A stretch of 64,000 bases of DNA from Janthinobacterium silvisoli (GTDB taxonomy: Bacteria; Pseudomonadota; Gammaproteobacteria; Burkholderiales; Burkholderiaceae_D): assembly GCF_014200725.1 (NCBI RefSeq), contig NZ_JACHCL010000001.1:1426001-1490000 (forward strand), read 5' to 3'. Numbering within the stretch: position 1 is the stretch's first letter; every line of letters starts with the position of its first letter. The notes below the pieces were generated by a model. The model had not been told where the DNA came from and did not search any database. It was given only the letters and a program-made list of their open reading frames with translations. Of this stretch, positions 52,949-61,797 are shown piece after piece. The translations under genes were made by a program, and so were the position numbers.

Positions 52949-55900
52949 ATGAAACGCATGTTGTTTAATGCCACGCAGCAAGAAGAACTGCGCGTAGCGA
53001 TTGTCGACGGACAAAAACTGATCGACATCGATATCGAGACAGCCGGGCGCGAACAGCGCAAATCAAACATTTACAAGGGCGTCATCACCCGCATCGAGCC
53101 ATCGCTCGAAGCGTGTTTTGTCAGCTATGGCGAAGACCGCCACGGCTTCCTGCCCTTCAAGGAAGTTGCCCGCACTTACTTCCGCGAAGGCGTGGACGTG
53201 CGCAATGCCTCCGTCAAGGAAGCGCTGCGCGAAGGCCAGGAAATCATGGTCCAGGTCGAAAAAGAAGAACGCGGCAACAAGGGCGCTGCCCTGACCTCGT
53301 TCGTTTCGCTGGCTGGCCGCTACCTGGTCCTGATGCCGAACAATCCACGTGGCGGCGGTGTTTCGCGCCGTGTGGAAGGTGAAGAGCGCCAGGAATTGCG
53401 CGAAACCATGGATAAACTGGACTTGCCAGCTGGCATGTCCGTAATTGCCCGCACCGCCGGCATCGGCCGCAACGTCGACGAACTGCAGTGGGACTTGAAT
53501 TACCTGATGCAACTGTGGCGCGCTATCGAAGGCGCCGGCAAATCGGCCAATGGCGCGTTCCTGATCTACCAGGAATCGTCCCTGGTGATCCGCGCGATCC
53601 GCGACTACTTCCAGCCTGATATCGGCGAGATCCTGATCGATACCGACGAGATCTACGACCAGGCCCACCAGTTCATGAGCCACGTGATGCCCGATATGGT
53701 GCACCGTGTCAAACGCTACAGCGACGATGTACCGCTGTTTTCGCGCTTCCAGATCGAACACCAGATCGAAACGGCTTACAGCCGCACCGTCCCGCTGCCA
53801 TCGGGCGGCGCCATCGTCATCGACCACACCGAAGCACTGGTGTCGGTCGACGTCAACTCGGCCCGCGCCACGCGCGGCTCGGACATCGAGACCACCGCCT
53901 TCAATACCAACTGCGAAGCGGCCGAAGAAGTGGCCCGCCAGTTGCGTCTGCGCGACTTGGGCGGCTTGATCGTGATCGACTTCATCGACATGGAAGTGGC
54001 AAAGAATCAACGCGAAGTGGAACAGCGCCTGAAAGACGCGCTGCACCATGACCGTGCTCGTGTACAAATGGGCAAGATTTCACGCTTCGGTCTGATGGAA
54101 CTGTCGCGCCAGCGCCTGCGCCCTTCGCTGTCCGAAGGTTCGCACGTAACGTGCCCGCGCTGCTCCGGCACCGGCCACATCCGCGATACCGAATCGTCTG
54201 CCCTGCAGGTGCTGCGCATCATCCAGGAAGAGGCGATGAAGGAAAACTCGGCCACCATCCACGTGCAAGTGCCCGTCGATGTGGGCGCTTTCCTGCTGAA
54301 CGAAAAGCGCGGCGAAGTGCTCAAAATCGAAAACCGCCACCGCATCGCCGTGATCCTGATCCCGAACAAGCATCTGGAAACGCCGCACTACAAGCTTGAA
54401 CGCATCAAGCACGACGATCCGCGCCTGGAAGACAGCCAGGCCAGCTACAACCTGGCCGAACACGCTGAAACCGACATGGCGTACAGCAAGCGCCAGAAGG
54501 AAGAAGCCAAGCCGCGCCAGGAAGCCGTCGTCAAGACGATCACGCCTGACCAGCCAGCACCGCTGGTCGAGCGTAAGCCGGTCGAAGCCAAAGCTGCGCC
54601 GGCTCCCGCCGCTGCACCAAAAGGTTTCCTGGCCAAGATCATCAGCTTCTTCACGGGCGCCGCGGCGCCAGTGGCTGCACCTGCGCCTGCTGCGCCAGCC
54701 AAACCGGCCGCCAATGGCGACCGTGGCGACCGCAACAGCCGTGGTCCACGCAGCCGTGGCCGCAACGGCAAGCCAGGCCGCGAAGAACGCGAGCCGGGTC
54801 AAAATCAAGGCCAAGGCCGTGCTGCCCAGGATGAAGCTGGCAAAGAAGCAGAAACCCAGGAAAAAGCCGCCCGGCCACCACGCCCACCGCGTCCACCACG
54901 CGAACCGCGTGAAGCGCGCGAGCAAGGCGACGCAGCAGCACCGGCGCCACGCGAACGCGCAGAACGCGAGCCACGCGGCGAGCGTCCTGAGCGCGGCGAA
55001 CGTCCGCCACGCCAGCCACGCGAAGCGCGCGAACCACGCGCCGACAAAGCCGTCGTCGCCGAAGTCAAGGCCGATGAACTGGCAGCCGTGGGCGCGAGCG
55101 CCAGCGCAATCAACGTAGTCGTGCCGTCGAACGGCCCTGCCAGCGATGCTGCACCAACCAGCCTGCTGAAAGCACCGGCCAACGCCGGCCCTGAAGGCGA
55201 GGAGACGGAAAACGAAGTCGAAGGCGAAGAGCCACGCCGCCGCCGCCGTCGTGGTGGCCGCAACCGCAACCGCCGCGACCGCGAAACGGGCGAGCTGATC
55301 GAATCGGCAAACGGCGAAAACGAAGGCCAGGACGCTGCCCCTGTCATCAGCTTCACGGTCGCTCCGGCCGCCGAAGCCGAGGCAGCGCCTGCCGCCGTTG
55401 CTGCTGTGGCTGCAGCTCCAGTGGTAGTTGCCGTTGAAGCTGCTCCAGTCGTTGTTGCTCCAGTCGTTGCAGAAGTGGCGCCTGCCGCTGCTGAAGCAGT
55501 GGTGGAAGCCAAGCCTGTCGAAGCCGTTGCCGAAGTAGCGCCAGCAGTAGTTGCTGAACCAGCACCTGTCGTTGTTGCAGAAGTTGCACCGGTAGTCGCC
55601 GAAGCGCCTGTCGTTGCTGAAGCTGCCGCTCCTGCACCAGCCGTTGAAGCGGTAGTTGCCGTTGCCGAAGCTGTTCCAGCGCAGGCTGAACCAGTACCTG
55701 CTGCCGAGTACAGCTTTGCCGAAAAAGCCGCCGCACCTGTGGTAGAGGCCAAGGTGGAAGCGCGGGCAGAGGCGCCAGTGGCTGTGGAAGCAGCGCCAGT
55801 GCTGGAAGCTGCACCAGTAGCCGAGCCAGTCGTCATCGCCGAAGCCGCTCCAGTGGCAGAAGCACCTGTCGTGGCGGAAGTTGCTATAGCGCCAGTTGCT

Positions 55901-56149
55901 CCTGCTCCAGCACCGGTAGTTGCTGCTGCTCCAGTAGTTACTCTAGCGCCAGCGCCAGCGCCTGTGGACTTGAACGCGGTACTCGGTTCGGCTGGCCTGA
56001 CCCTGGCGTCCACCGATCCGGAAAAACTGCGCCTGGCGCGCGAAGCGGCTGCCAAAGCCGTTCCACCGGTACGCAAGCCACGCGAACGCAAGCCATTGCC
56101 GCCGCAATCGGATGAGCCGTTGATCCAGGTCAACACGCAACGTCCATAA
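52949..56149 (+). CDS. rne: Ribonuclease E
   Basis: The protein has 1066 residues. RNase E starts mRNA decay and processes rRNA and tRNA. The catalytic half (1-500) is complete: S1 domain (KSNIYKGVITRIEPSLEACF), the DNase I-like region with catalytic aspartates (LVSVDVNSARATRG and GGLIVIDFIDM), and the Zn-link CPRCSGTG. The scaffold half is disordered, with Arg-rich RNA-binding stretches (about 595-700 and 755-775) and then about 220 residues of Ala/Val/Pro/Glu repeats. The last 60 residues end in a basic patch, perhaps a partner-binding site. Confidence 0.96.
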   Translation: MKRMLFNATQQEELRVAIVDGQKLIDIDIETAGREQRKSNIYKGVITRIEPSLEACFVSYGEDRHGFLPFKEVARTYFREGVDVRNASVKEALREGQEIMVQVEKEERGNKGAALTSFVSLAGRYLVLMPNNPRGGGVSRRVEGEERQELRETMDKLDLPAGMSVIARTAGIGRNVDELQWDLNYLMQLWRAIEGAGKSANGAFLIYQESSLVIRAIRDYFQPDIGEILIDTDEIYDQAHQFMSHVMPDMVHRVKRYSDDVPLFSRFQIEHQIETAYSRTVPLPSGGAIVIDHTEALVSVDVNSARATRGSDIETTAFNTNCEAAEEVARQLRLRDLGGLIVIDFIDMEVAKNQREVEQRLKDALHHDRARVQMGKISRFGLMELSRQRLRPSLSEGSHVTCPRCSGTGHIRDTESSALQVLRIIQEEAMKENSATIHVQVPVDVGAFLLNEKRGEVLKIENRHRIAVILIPNKHLETPHYKLERIKHDDPRLEDSQASYNLAEHAETDMAYSKRQKEEAKPRQEAVVKTITPDQPAPLVERKPVEAKAAPAPAAAPKGFLAKIISFFTGAAAPVAAPAPAAPAKPAANGDRGDRNSRGPRSRGRNGKPGREEREPGQNQGQGRAAQDEAGKEAETQEKAARPPRPPRPPREPREAREQGDAAAPAPRERAEREPRGERPERGERPPRQPREAREPRADKAVVAEVKADELAAVGASASAINVVVPSNGPASDAAPTSLLKAPANAGPEGEETENEVEGEEPRRRRRRGGRNRNRRDRETGELIESANGENEGQDAAPVISFTVAPAAEAEAAPAAVAAVAAAPVVVAVEAAPVVVAPVVAEVAPAAAEAVVEAKPVEAVAEVAPAVVAEPAPVVVAEVAPVVAEAPVVAEAAAPAPAVEAVVAVAEAVPAQAEPVPAAEYSFAEKAAAPVVEAKVEARAEAPVAVEAAPVLEAAPVAEPVVIAEAAPVAEAPVVAEVAIAPVAPAPAPVVAAAPVVTLAPAPAPVDLNAVLGSAGLTLASTDPEKLRLAREAAAKAVPPVRKPRERKPLPPQSDEPLIQVNTQRP

Positions 56150-56179
56150 GCGAGTCGGATTCGTCCAGCAGCAATCACC

Positions 56180-56208
56180 AAGGGGAAGCTCAGGCTTCCC
56201 CTTTTTTT
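56180..56208 (+). terminator. Rho-independent terminator after rne
   Basis: AAGGGGAAGC (56180-56189) pairs with GCTTCCCCTT (56194-56203) and is followed by seven T residues. It lies 31 bases after the rne stop. The first ATG of the chrA frame is right behind the T run. Confidence 0.93.
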
Positions 56209-57561
56209 ATGCCTACACCGCCAGCCATGCAAGCTTCCAGCACCCCTCCCGCCCCCGTCAGCCTGGGCACCGCCTTCTGGTACTGGCTCAAGCTGGGCTG
56301 CGTCAGCTTTGGCGGCCCGGCCGGCCAGATCGCCATGATGCATGCCGAACTGGTGGAAAAACGGCGCTGGATTTCCGAACAGCGCTTCTTGCATGCACTC
56401 AATTACTGCATGCTGCTGCCCGGCCCCGAAGCCACCCAGCTGGCGATCTACATCGGCTGGCTGATGCACCGCACGCGCGGCGGCATCCTGGCTGGCCTGC
56501 TATTCCTGCTGCCATCCTTGCTGGTGCTGATAACCCTGTCGTCCATTTACATGGCCTACGGCAATATCCCGGCGATCGCGGGCATCCTGTACGGTATCAA
56601 GCCAGCCGTGGTGGCCATCGTAGTGGCCGCCGCCTGGCGATTAAGCCGGCGCACCTTGCGCAGTCCCAGCCTGATCGGCATTGCGCTCGCGTCTTTTATC
56701 GCCATCACCGCTCTTCAACTGCCATTTCCATTGATCGTGCTCGGCGCCTGCCTGCTGGGGGTGGCAGGCGGCTATGTATTGCCAGGGCAATTTCACCTCA
56801 TCAGCACACCTCATGGCGCGGCCGGCAGCCATCTGCCGGCCCTGATCGACGACACGACACCGACGCCGCCCCACGCCCGCTTTACGTGGACGCGCCTGTT
56901 GTCCACCAGCCTGGCGGGCATACTGCTGATGTGCCTGGCCTGGCTGGCGCTGGCCCTGCTCGGTGGGCGCGATCAGCCACTGGCGCAGATGGCTGTATTT
57001 TTCAGCAAGGCCGCCCTGCTCACCTTTGGCGGTGCCTATGCCGTGCTGCCGTATCTGGTGCAAGGCGCCGTCGATCACTACCACTGGCTCAGCAGTGCAC
57101 AAATGATGGATGGCCTGGCTTTGGGCGAAACCACGCCCGGCCCTCTCATCATGATTGTCGCTTTCATCGGCTTCGTGGGCGGCTGGAGCCACGCCATATT
57201 CGGCGAACACCTGTGGCTGGCGGGCGTGGCCGGCGCCCTGGTCACGGCCTGGTTTACTTTCTTGCCATCGTTTATCTTCATTGTGGCCGGCGCACCGGTG
57301 GTCGAAGCCACGCGCGGCAATCTGCGCCTGAACGCGCCATTGACCGCCATTTCAGCCGCCGTGGTCGGCGTGATCGCCAGCCTGGCCGTGTTTTTCGGCC
57401 GCCACGTTTTCCTGCCCGACACGCCCTCGCTCCACCTTGACTGGCTGGCCATCGCCATCGGCGTAGCGGCGGCTGTGGCGCTGATAAAGTTTCAAATGGG
57501 CACCATCAAATTGCTGCTCGCCTGTGCCATCTGCGGCCTCGTGCTATCGTATCTGCCTTGA
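56209..57561 (+). CDS. chrA: Chromate transporter ChrA family protein
   Basis: The frame has 450 residues from ATG 56209; an ATG at 56227 (MQASSTP) is more likely, since 56209 touches the rne terminator. CHR proteins expel chromate. Two homologous halves are visible, each with the family motif: FWYWLKLGCVSFGGPAGQIA near the start with LLPGPEATQLA, and FFSKAALLTFGGAYAVLPYL with LGETTPGPLIMIVAFIGFVG. About ten to twelve membrane helices. A related role in sulphate or metal stress cannot be excluded. Confidence 0.9.
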   Translation: MPTPPAMQASSTPPAPVSLGTAFWYWLKLGCVSFGGPAGQIAMMHAELVEKRRWISEQRFLHALNYCMLLPGPEATQLAIYIGWLMHRTRGGILAGLLFLLPSLLVLITLSSIYMAYGNIPAIAGILYGIKPAVVAIVVAAAWRLSRRTLRSPSLIGIALASFIAITALQLPFPLIVLGACLLGVAGGYVLPGQFHLISTPHGAAGSHLPALIDDTTPTPPHARFTWTRLLSTSLAGILLMCLAWLALALLGGRDQPLAQMAVFFSKAALLTFGGAYAVLPYLVQGAVDHYHWLSSAQMMDGLALGETTPGPLIMIVAFIGFVGGWSHAIFGEHLWLAGVAGALVTAWFTFLPSFIFIVAGAPVVEATRGNLRLNAPLTAISAAVVGVIASLAVFFGRHVFLPDTPSLHLDWLAIAIGVAAAVALIKFQMGTIKLLLACAICGLVLSYLP

Positions 57562-57591
57562 ACGATCACTTTTGTACCTGGCATCACCTTC

Positions 57592-58713
57592 ATGAATGAC
57601 AAGATTATTTATTTCGCTACGGCCCGTAATGGGGCTTTGACGATACCGGAACGGCTGGAAAGCCCCAGCGGACAGCTGGCCGACCGCCGCGGCCGGCCCC
57701 TGCACGACCTGCGCATTTCGATTACCGACCGCTGCAACTTCCGTTGCGTGTATTGCATGCCGAAAGAAGTGTTCGACAAGAACCACGTCTATCTGCCGCA
57801 CACGGATTTGCTGTCGTTTGAAGAGATCTTCCGCATCGCACGCCTGTTCGTGGCGCATGGCGTGGAAAAAATCCGCCTGACGGGTGGCGAGCCACTGCTG
57901 CGCAAGAATATCGAAAAGCTGGTGGCTATGCTGGCGACCCTGAAAACTGCGTCTGGACAGCCGCTGGACCTGACCCTGACTACCAATGGCTCCCTGCTGG
58001 CCAGGAAGGCGCAAGCGCTGAAGGATGCGGGCTTGAAGCGGGTCACCGTGTCGCTCGATTCACTGAACGACGCCACCTTCAAGCGCATGAACGATGTCGA
58101 TTTTGCCGTGGCCGACGTGCTGCACGGCATCGATGTCGCCCATCAGGTCGGGCTGGGGCCGGTCAAGGTCAATATGGTGGTCAAGGCTGGCATGAATGAG
58201 CAGGAAATCGTGCCGATGGCGCGCTATTTCAAGGGTACGCCGACTATCTTGCGCTTCATCGAATACATGGATGTGGGCGCTTCGAATGGCTGGGACTTGC
58301 GCGAAGTGGTACCCTCGGCCGAAGTGGCGCGCCGCATCAACGCCGTCATGCCGCTGGTCGCCGCCGATCCCAATTACGTAGGCGAAACGGCGACGCGCTG
58401 GCGTTATCTGGACGGTGGCGGCGAGATCGGCCTCATTTCCAGCGTCACGCACGCCTTCTGCGGTGATTGCAGCCGCGCCCGCTTGTCGACGGAAGGCAAG
58501 CTGTACACTTGTTTGTTCGCCACTGATGGCCACGACCTGCGCGCCCTGCTGCGTGCAGGCCATAGCGACGAGGAAATGTCTACCGCGCTGGCGCAATTGT
58601 GGCGCAGCCGTGGCGACCGTTATTCGGAATTGCGCAGCAGCCACGTGCCACTGGATGGCGCGATGCCCGAGCATGGCAAAAAGAAAGTGGAAATGTCGTA
58701 TATCGGCGGCTGA
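57592..58713 (+). CDS. moaA: GTP 3',8-cyclase MoaA
   Basis: The protein has 373 residues. MoaA is the radical-SAM enzyme that starts molybdenum cofactor synthesis. The N-terminal 4Fe-4S cluster cysteines are Cys48, Cys52 and Cys55 ([12 protein letters not shown]); the C-terminal cluster is formed by [11 protein letters not shown] and YTCLFA. The usual extension of about 35 residues before the radical-SAM domain is typical of this family in betaproteobacteria. It is followed by the mobA-moeA fusion. Confidence 0.95.
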   Translation: MNDKIIYFATARNGALTIPERLESPSGQLADRRGRPLHDLRISITDRCNFRCVYCMPKEVFDKNHVYLPHTDLLSFEEIFRIARLFVAHGVEKIRLTGGEPLLRKNIEKLVAMLATLKTASGQPLDLTLTTNGSLLARKAQALKDAGLKRVTVSLDSLNDATFKRMNDVDFAVADVLHGIDVAHQVGLGPVKVNMVVKAGMNEQEIVPMARYFKGTPTILRFIEYMDVGASNGWDLREVVPSAEVARRINAVMPLVAADPNYVGETATRWRYLDGGGEIGLISSVTHAFCGDCSRARLSTEGKLYTCLFATDGHDLRALLRAGHSDEEMSTALAQLWRSRGDRYSELRSSHVPLDGAMPEHGKKKVEMSYIGG

Positions 58714-58775
58714 AGCAGACTGTGCTTCGCCCCAGCGCTGTTACCATGGCGTATGCGTCAACATCACCACTACAC

Positions 58776-60623
58776 ATGATAGCCAAACAAGAAATTACCG
58801 GCCTGATCCTGGCCGGCGGCCTGGGAACGCGCATGGGCCAGCTTGACAAGGGCATGCTGCCCTTGCATGGCCAGCCGCTGGCCATGCACGTGCTGCAGCG
58901 CCTGGCGCCGCAAGTGGGCCAGGTCGCTCTCAACGTCAACCAGCATGCGCAAAGTTATGCCCAGTTCGGCTTGCCCATCTGGCCCGATGAACAAGCGGAC
59001 TATCGCGGCCCGCTGGCGGGCCTGCAAAGCGGCCTGCGCCATGCCACCACGCCGTATCTGCTGACGGTGCCGTGCGACTCGCCGCTGCTGCCGACAGACC
59101 TGGCGGCGCGGCTGGCTGCTGGTTTGCAGCAAGCCGGTGCCGATCTGGCGATTGCCGTTACCGAAGAAACTGACACGGCAACGGGCGCCACCGTGCTACG
59201 CCGCCACCCGGTGTTTTGCCTGGTAAAAACATCTGCCCTGCCCCAGCTGGATGCCTATCTGGCCGAAGACGGGCGCAAGATGAGCGCCTGGCACGGTCCA
59301 CTCAGATTGGCCGAAGTGCTGTTCGAGGATGGCTTAGTTTTCTGCAATATCAATACGCCCGAAGAACTGGCGGCCGTGCAGGCGCAGGACATCAGCGTGC
59401 CGATGGCGCAAGCCATCCTGCACAGCGCCGTCACACCGCTGGCGGAAATTGAACAGCTGCCGCTGCCGCAGGCGCTGGAGCGTTTTCTGGCAGCCGACAT
59501 CATCTCGCCCATCAGCGTGCCCGCGCATGACAATTCCGCCATGGATGGCTATGCACTGCACAGCGCCGACCTGGCCGGCGACGCCCCCATCACCTTGTCC
59601 GTGATCGACACCATCCTGGCCGGGCGGCCCGGTACAGTCCAGATCGTTGCCGGTACGTGCGCGCGCATCATGACGGGCGCCGTGATGCCGACCGGCTGCG
59701 ACAGCGTGGTGCCGCAGGAACTGGTGTTGCAAGCTAGCGAACACAGCATCACCGTGGCGCCCAAGGTGATACGACCGGGTGACAACCGCCGCTTCAAGGG
59801 CGAAGACTTGATGGAAGGCCAGCCGGCGCTGCGGCAGGGCAAGTTGCTGCGGCCCGCCGAACTGGGCTTGCTCGCTTCGCTGGGCATCGCCAGCGTGCCC
59901 GTGCGGCGGCGCCTGCGCGTGGCGTTTTTCTCGACCGGCGATGAATTGCGCTCGCTGGGCGAGCCGCTGGACGCGGGCTGCATCTATGACAGCAACCGCT
60001 ATACCTTGCTGGGCATGTTGCAGCGCCTTGGGTGCGAAGTACTCGACCTGGGCATTATCAAGGATCAGCCGGAAGCGCTGGAAGCGGCCTTGCGCCAGGC
60101 TTGCGCGCAAGCCGACGTGATCATCACCTCGGGTGGCGTGTCCAGCGGCGCCGCCGATTTTACGCGTGATATTCTGGCGCAACTTGGTGAAGTGCATTTT
60201 TGGCAAATCAATATGCGTCCGGGCCGCCCCATGGCCTTTGGCCGCATCGCTGTCGATGGCCATTCCGCTTTGCTGCTGGGACTGCCTGGCAACCCGGTCG
60301 CCGTGATGGCCACCTTTTATTTCCTGGCCCGCCCCACTTTGTTGCGCATGATGGGGGCAAACGCCGACGCATCCATCCTGCCGCTGCTACGCGTGCCTGC
60401 TCAGGCGGCTATCCGCAAGCGGCGCGGGCGTACCGAATACCAGCGCGGCATCGTCGAGCGCGACGCCAGCGGCCAGCAGCACGTGCGCGTGACAGGTGCC
60501 CAAGGCTCGGGTATTTTGCGTTCGATGACACAAGCCAACTGCATGATCGTGCTGCCTGCTGAACAAGGCCCGGTGGCCGCTGGCGAGCTGGTAGATATCG
60601 TGCTGTTCCAGGGATTGACCTGA
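58776..60623 (+). CDS. MobA-MoeA fusion protein (molybdenum cofactor)
   Basis: The product has 615 residues from the ATG at 58776; an ATG at 58746 is possible. Residues 1-205 are MobA, molybdenum cofactor guanylyltransferase, with the GTP-binding LILAGGLGTRMGQLDKG and NINTPEEL near its end. Residues 210-615 are MoeA, molybdopterin molybdenumtransferase, with PAHDNSAMDGYAL, RIMTGAVMPTGCDSVVPQE, TSGGVSSGAADF and LPGNPVAVMATFYFLARP. These are normally separate genes; here they run in one frame with no stop or start between. The fusion would put metal insertion and GMP attachment in one polypeptide. Confidence 0.92.
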   Translation: MIAKQEITGLILAGGLGTRMGQLDKGMLPLHGQPLAMHVLQRLAPQVGQVALNVNQHAQSYAQFGLPIWPDEQADYRGPLAGLQSGLRHATTPYLLTVPCDSPLLPTDLAARLAAGLQQAGADLAIAVTEETDTATGATVLRRHPVFCLVKTSALPQLDAYLAEDGRKMSAWHGPLRLAEVLFEDGLVFCNINTPEELAAVQAQDISVPMAQAILHSAVTPLAEIEQLPLPQALERFLAADIISPISVPAHDNSAMDGYALHSADLAGDAPITLSVIDTILAGRPGTVQIVAGTCARIMTGAVMPTGCDSVVPQELVLQASEHSITVAPKVIRPGDNRRFKGEDLMEGQPALRQGKLLRPAELGLLASLGIASVPVRRRLRVAFFSTGDELRSLGEPLDAGCIYDSNRYTLLGMLQRLGCEVLDLGIIKDQPEALEAALRQACAQADVIITSGGVSSGAADFTRDILAQLGEVHFWQINMRPGRPMAFGRIAVDGHSALLLGLPGNPVAVMATFYFLARPTLLRMMGANADASILPLLRVPAQAAIRKRRGRTEYQRGIVERDASGQQHVRVTGAQGSGILRSMTQANCMIVLPAEQGPVAAGELVDIVLFQGLT

Positions 60624-60646
60624 CACTTAGCTCTCCGCTCTCCCAG

Positions 60647-60672
60647 GCGCCGCTCTTGCGGCGCTTTTTTTT
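60647..60672 (+). terminator. Rho-independent terminator after mobA-moeA
   Basis: GCGCCGC (60647-60653) and GCGGCGC (60658-60664) form a stem with a 4-base loop, followed by eight T residues. It ends the moaA-mobA/moeA transcript. The next 170 bases are AT-rich and must hold the promoter of the following gene. Confidence 0.92.
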
Positions 60673-60842
60673 CGCTCATCGTTCACGCCACCTCGCTACA
60701 ACGAAATCAAAAAGTCAATAGTATTCTTGATAGATTATTTTAACAAACACAACAATTATTATTATAATTTTATTTATTTGTTGATATTGAAGTTTCTTCG
60801 GTGATAACATTCAATTTCACTGAAAAATAATTCAATTTTGAT

Positions 60843-61790
60843 ATGATTTCCTCAACAGACCTGGCAGCAAAGCACATCTTCCGAAGCATGGCCGGCTATC
60901 TGCTGGGTGCTTGGCTCATCTTCAGTGTCTTATTCCTGGCGTCCCTGCCCGCCAGTGCAAAAGGCCCGGCGGCACGCGCGGATGTACTGGAAAACTGCAA
61001 TTGGAACCGCCCCGGCGTCGATCCGTTCATGGGCGATGTGGTGGCGGCCGTGGACCGCTACACCGATATCGCGCAGCCAATACGTGAACAGTTGAAGGAA
61101 CGCATGCGTGCGCGCCAGTACGACGAGATCGTCCTCATCAAGCGCGACAGCATCAGCGGCAAGCAAAACTACAACCCGCGCATCAGCGAGATGCATTTTG
61201 GGCCAGGCCGGGTCTGCCGCAATGTCACGCGGGCGGGCTGGAGCGACCAGATGCAGGAACGGGGACTCGTGTATTGCGTGCAGGGCGAGTGCATCCTGGT
61301 GCCGACCGTGTGCCGCAATGTCAGCCGCATCACGCGGGCGCCAGCGGCAGCACCGGGCGCCGCACCTGCTGCGGCAGCTCCCGCAGCAGCACCTGTAGCG
61401 GCTGCGCCAGAAGCCGGCTTGCCGGCAGCAGGGGCGCCAGCAGGCGATTTGCACAGTGGTTCGTTTGCCGAAGCGGCGCTGGTGCCCGCCGGTGGCGGCT
61501 TTGCTTTCATCTCGAATAATTTTGTCGGCGGCCCCGGCAATGGCCCCGTCAATTTCGCGGCGCCGCCGTCATCAGGAATGGGTGGCGGCCAGCCTGCGGG
61601 TCCCGGCAGCAGCAGCTTTATTGAGACTCATCCCGTGCCGCCGATCACTATCTTGCCGACGTTACCGACCTTGCCGACAGGCCCATCCGTGCTGCCGGCC
61701 GTGCCGGAGCCACAAACCTGGGCCATGCTGCTGGCCGGCCTGGCCTTGCTGGGCTATTGCGCGCGGCACAACAAGTCCAGGCAAGGGTAA
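60843..61790 (+). CDS. MHFG-family PEP-CTERM protein
   Basis: The product has 315 residues. It has an N-terminal signal/membrane segment (about 16-39, ending ASLPASA-KGP), a conserved cysteine-containing region with the name-giving MHFG at 117-120 (MHFGPGRVCRNVTRAGW), an Ala/Pro/Gly-rich middle, and a C-terminal PEP-CTERM sorting tail: VPEPQTWAML, a hydrophobic helix and the basic end ARHNKSRQG. Such proteins are handled by an exosortase and reach the cell surface or matrix. The exosortase itself is not in this window. The role of the MHFG region is unknown. Confidence 0.88.
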   Translation: MISSTDLAAKHIFRSMAGYLLGAWLIFSVLFLASLPASAKGPAARADVLENCNWNRPGVDPFMGDVVAAVDRYTDIAQPIREQLKERMRARQYDEIVLIKRDSISGKQNYNPRISEMHFGPGRVCRNVTRAGWSDQMQERGLVYCVQGECILVPTVCRNVSRITRAPAAAPGAAPAAAAPAAAPVAAAPEAGLPAAGAPAGDLHSGSFAEAALVPAGGGFAFISNNFVGGPGNGPVNFAAPPSSGMGGGQPAGPGSSSFIETHPVPPITILPTLPTLPTGPSVLPAVPEPQTWAMLLAGLALLGYCARHNKSRQG

Positions 61791-61797
61791 GGGCATA

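Noticed and set aside
54805..56469. A 554-codon minus-strand frame opposite rne
   Set aside because: It is a Ser/Ala/Thr-rich shadow caused by the repetitive GC-rich rne scaffold region.
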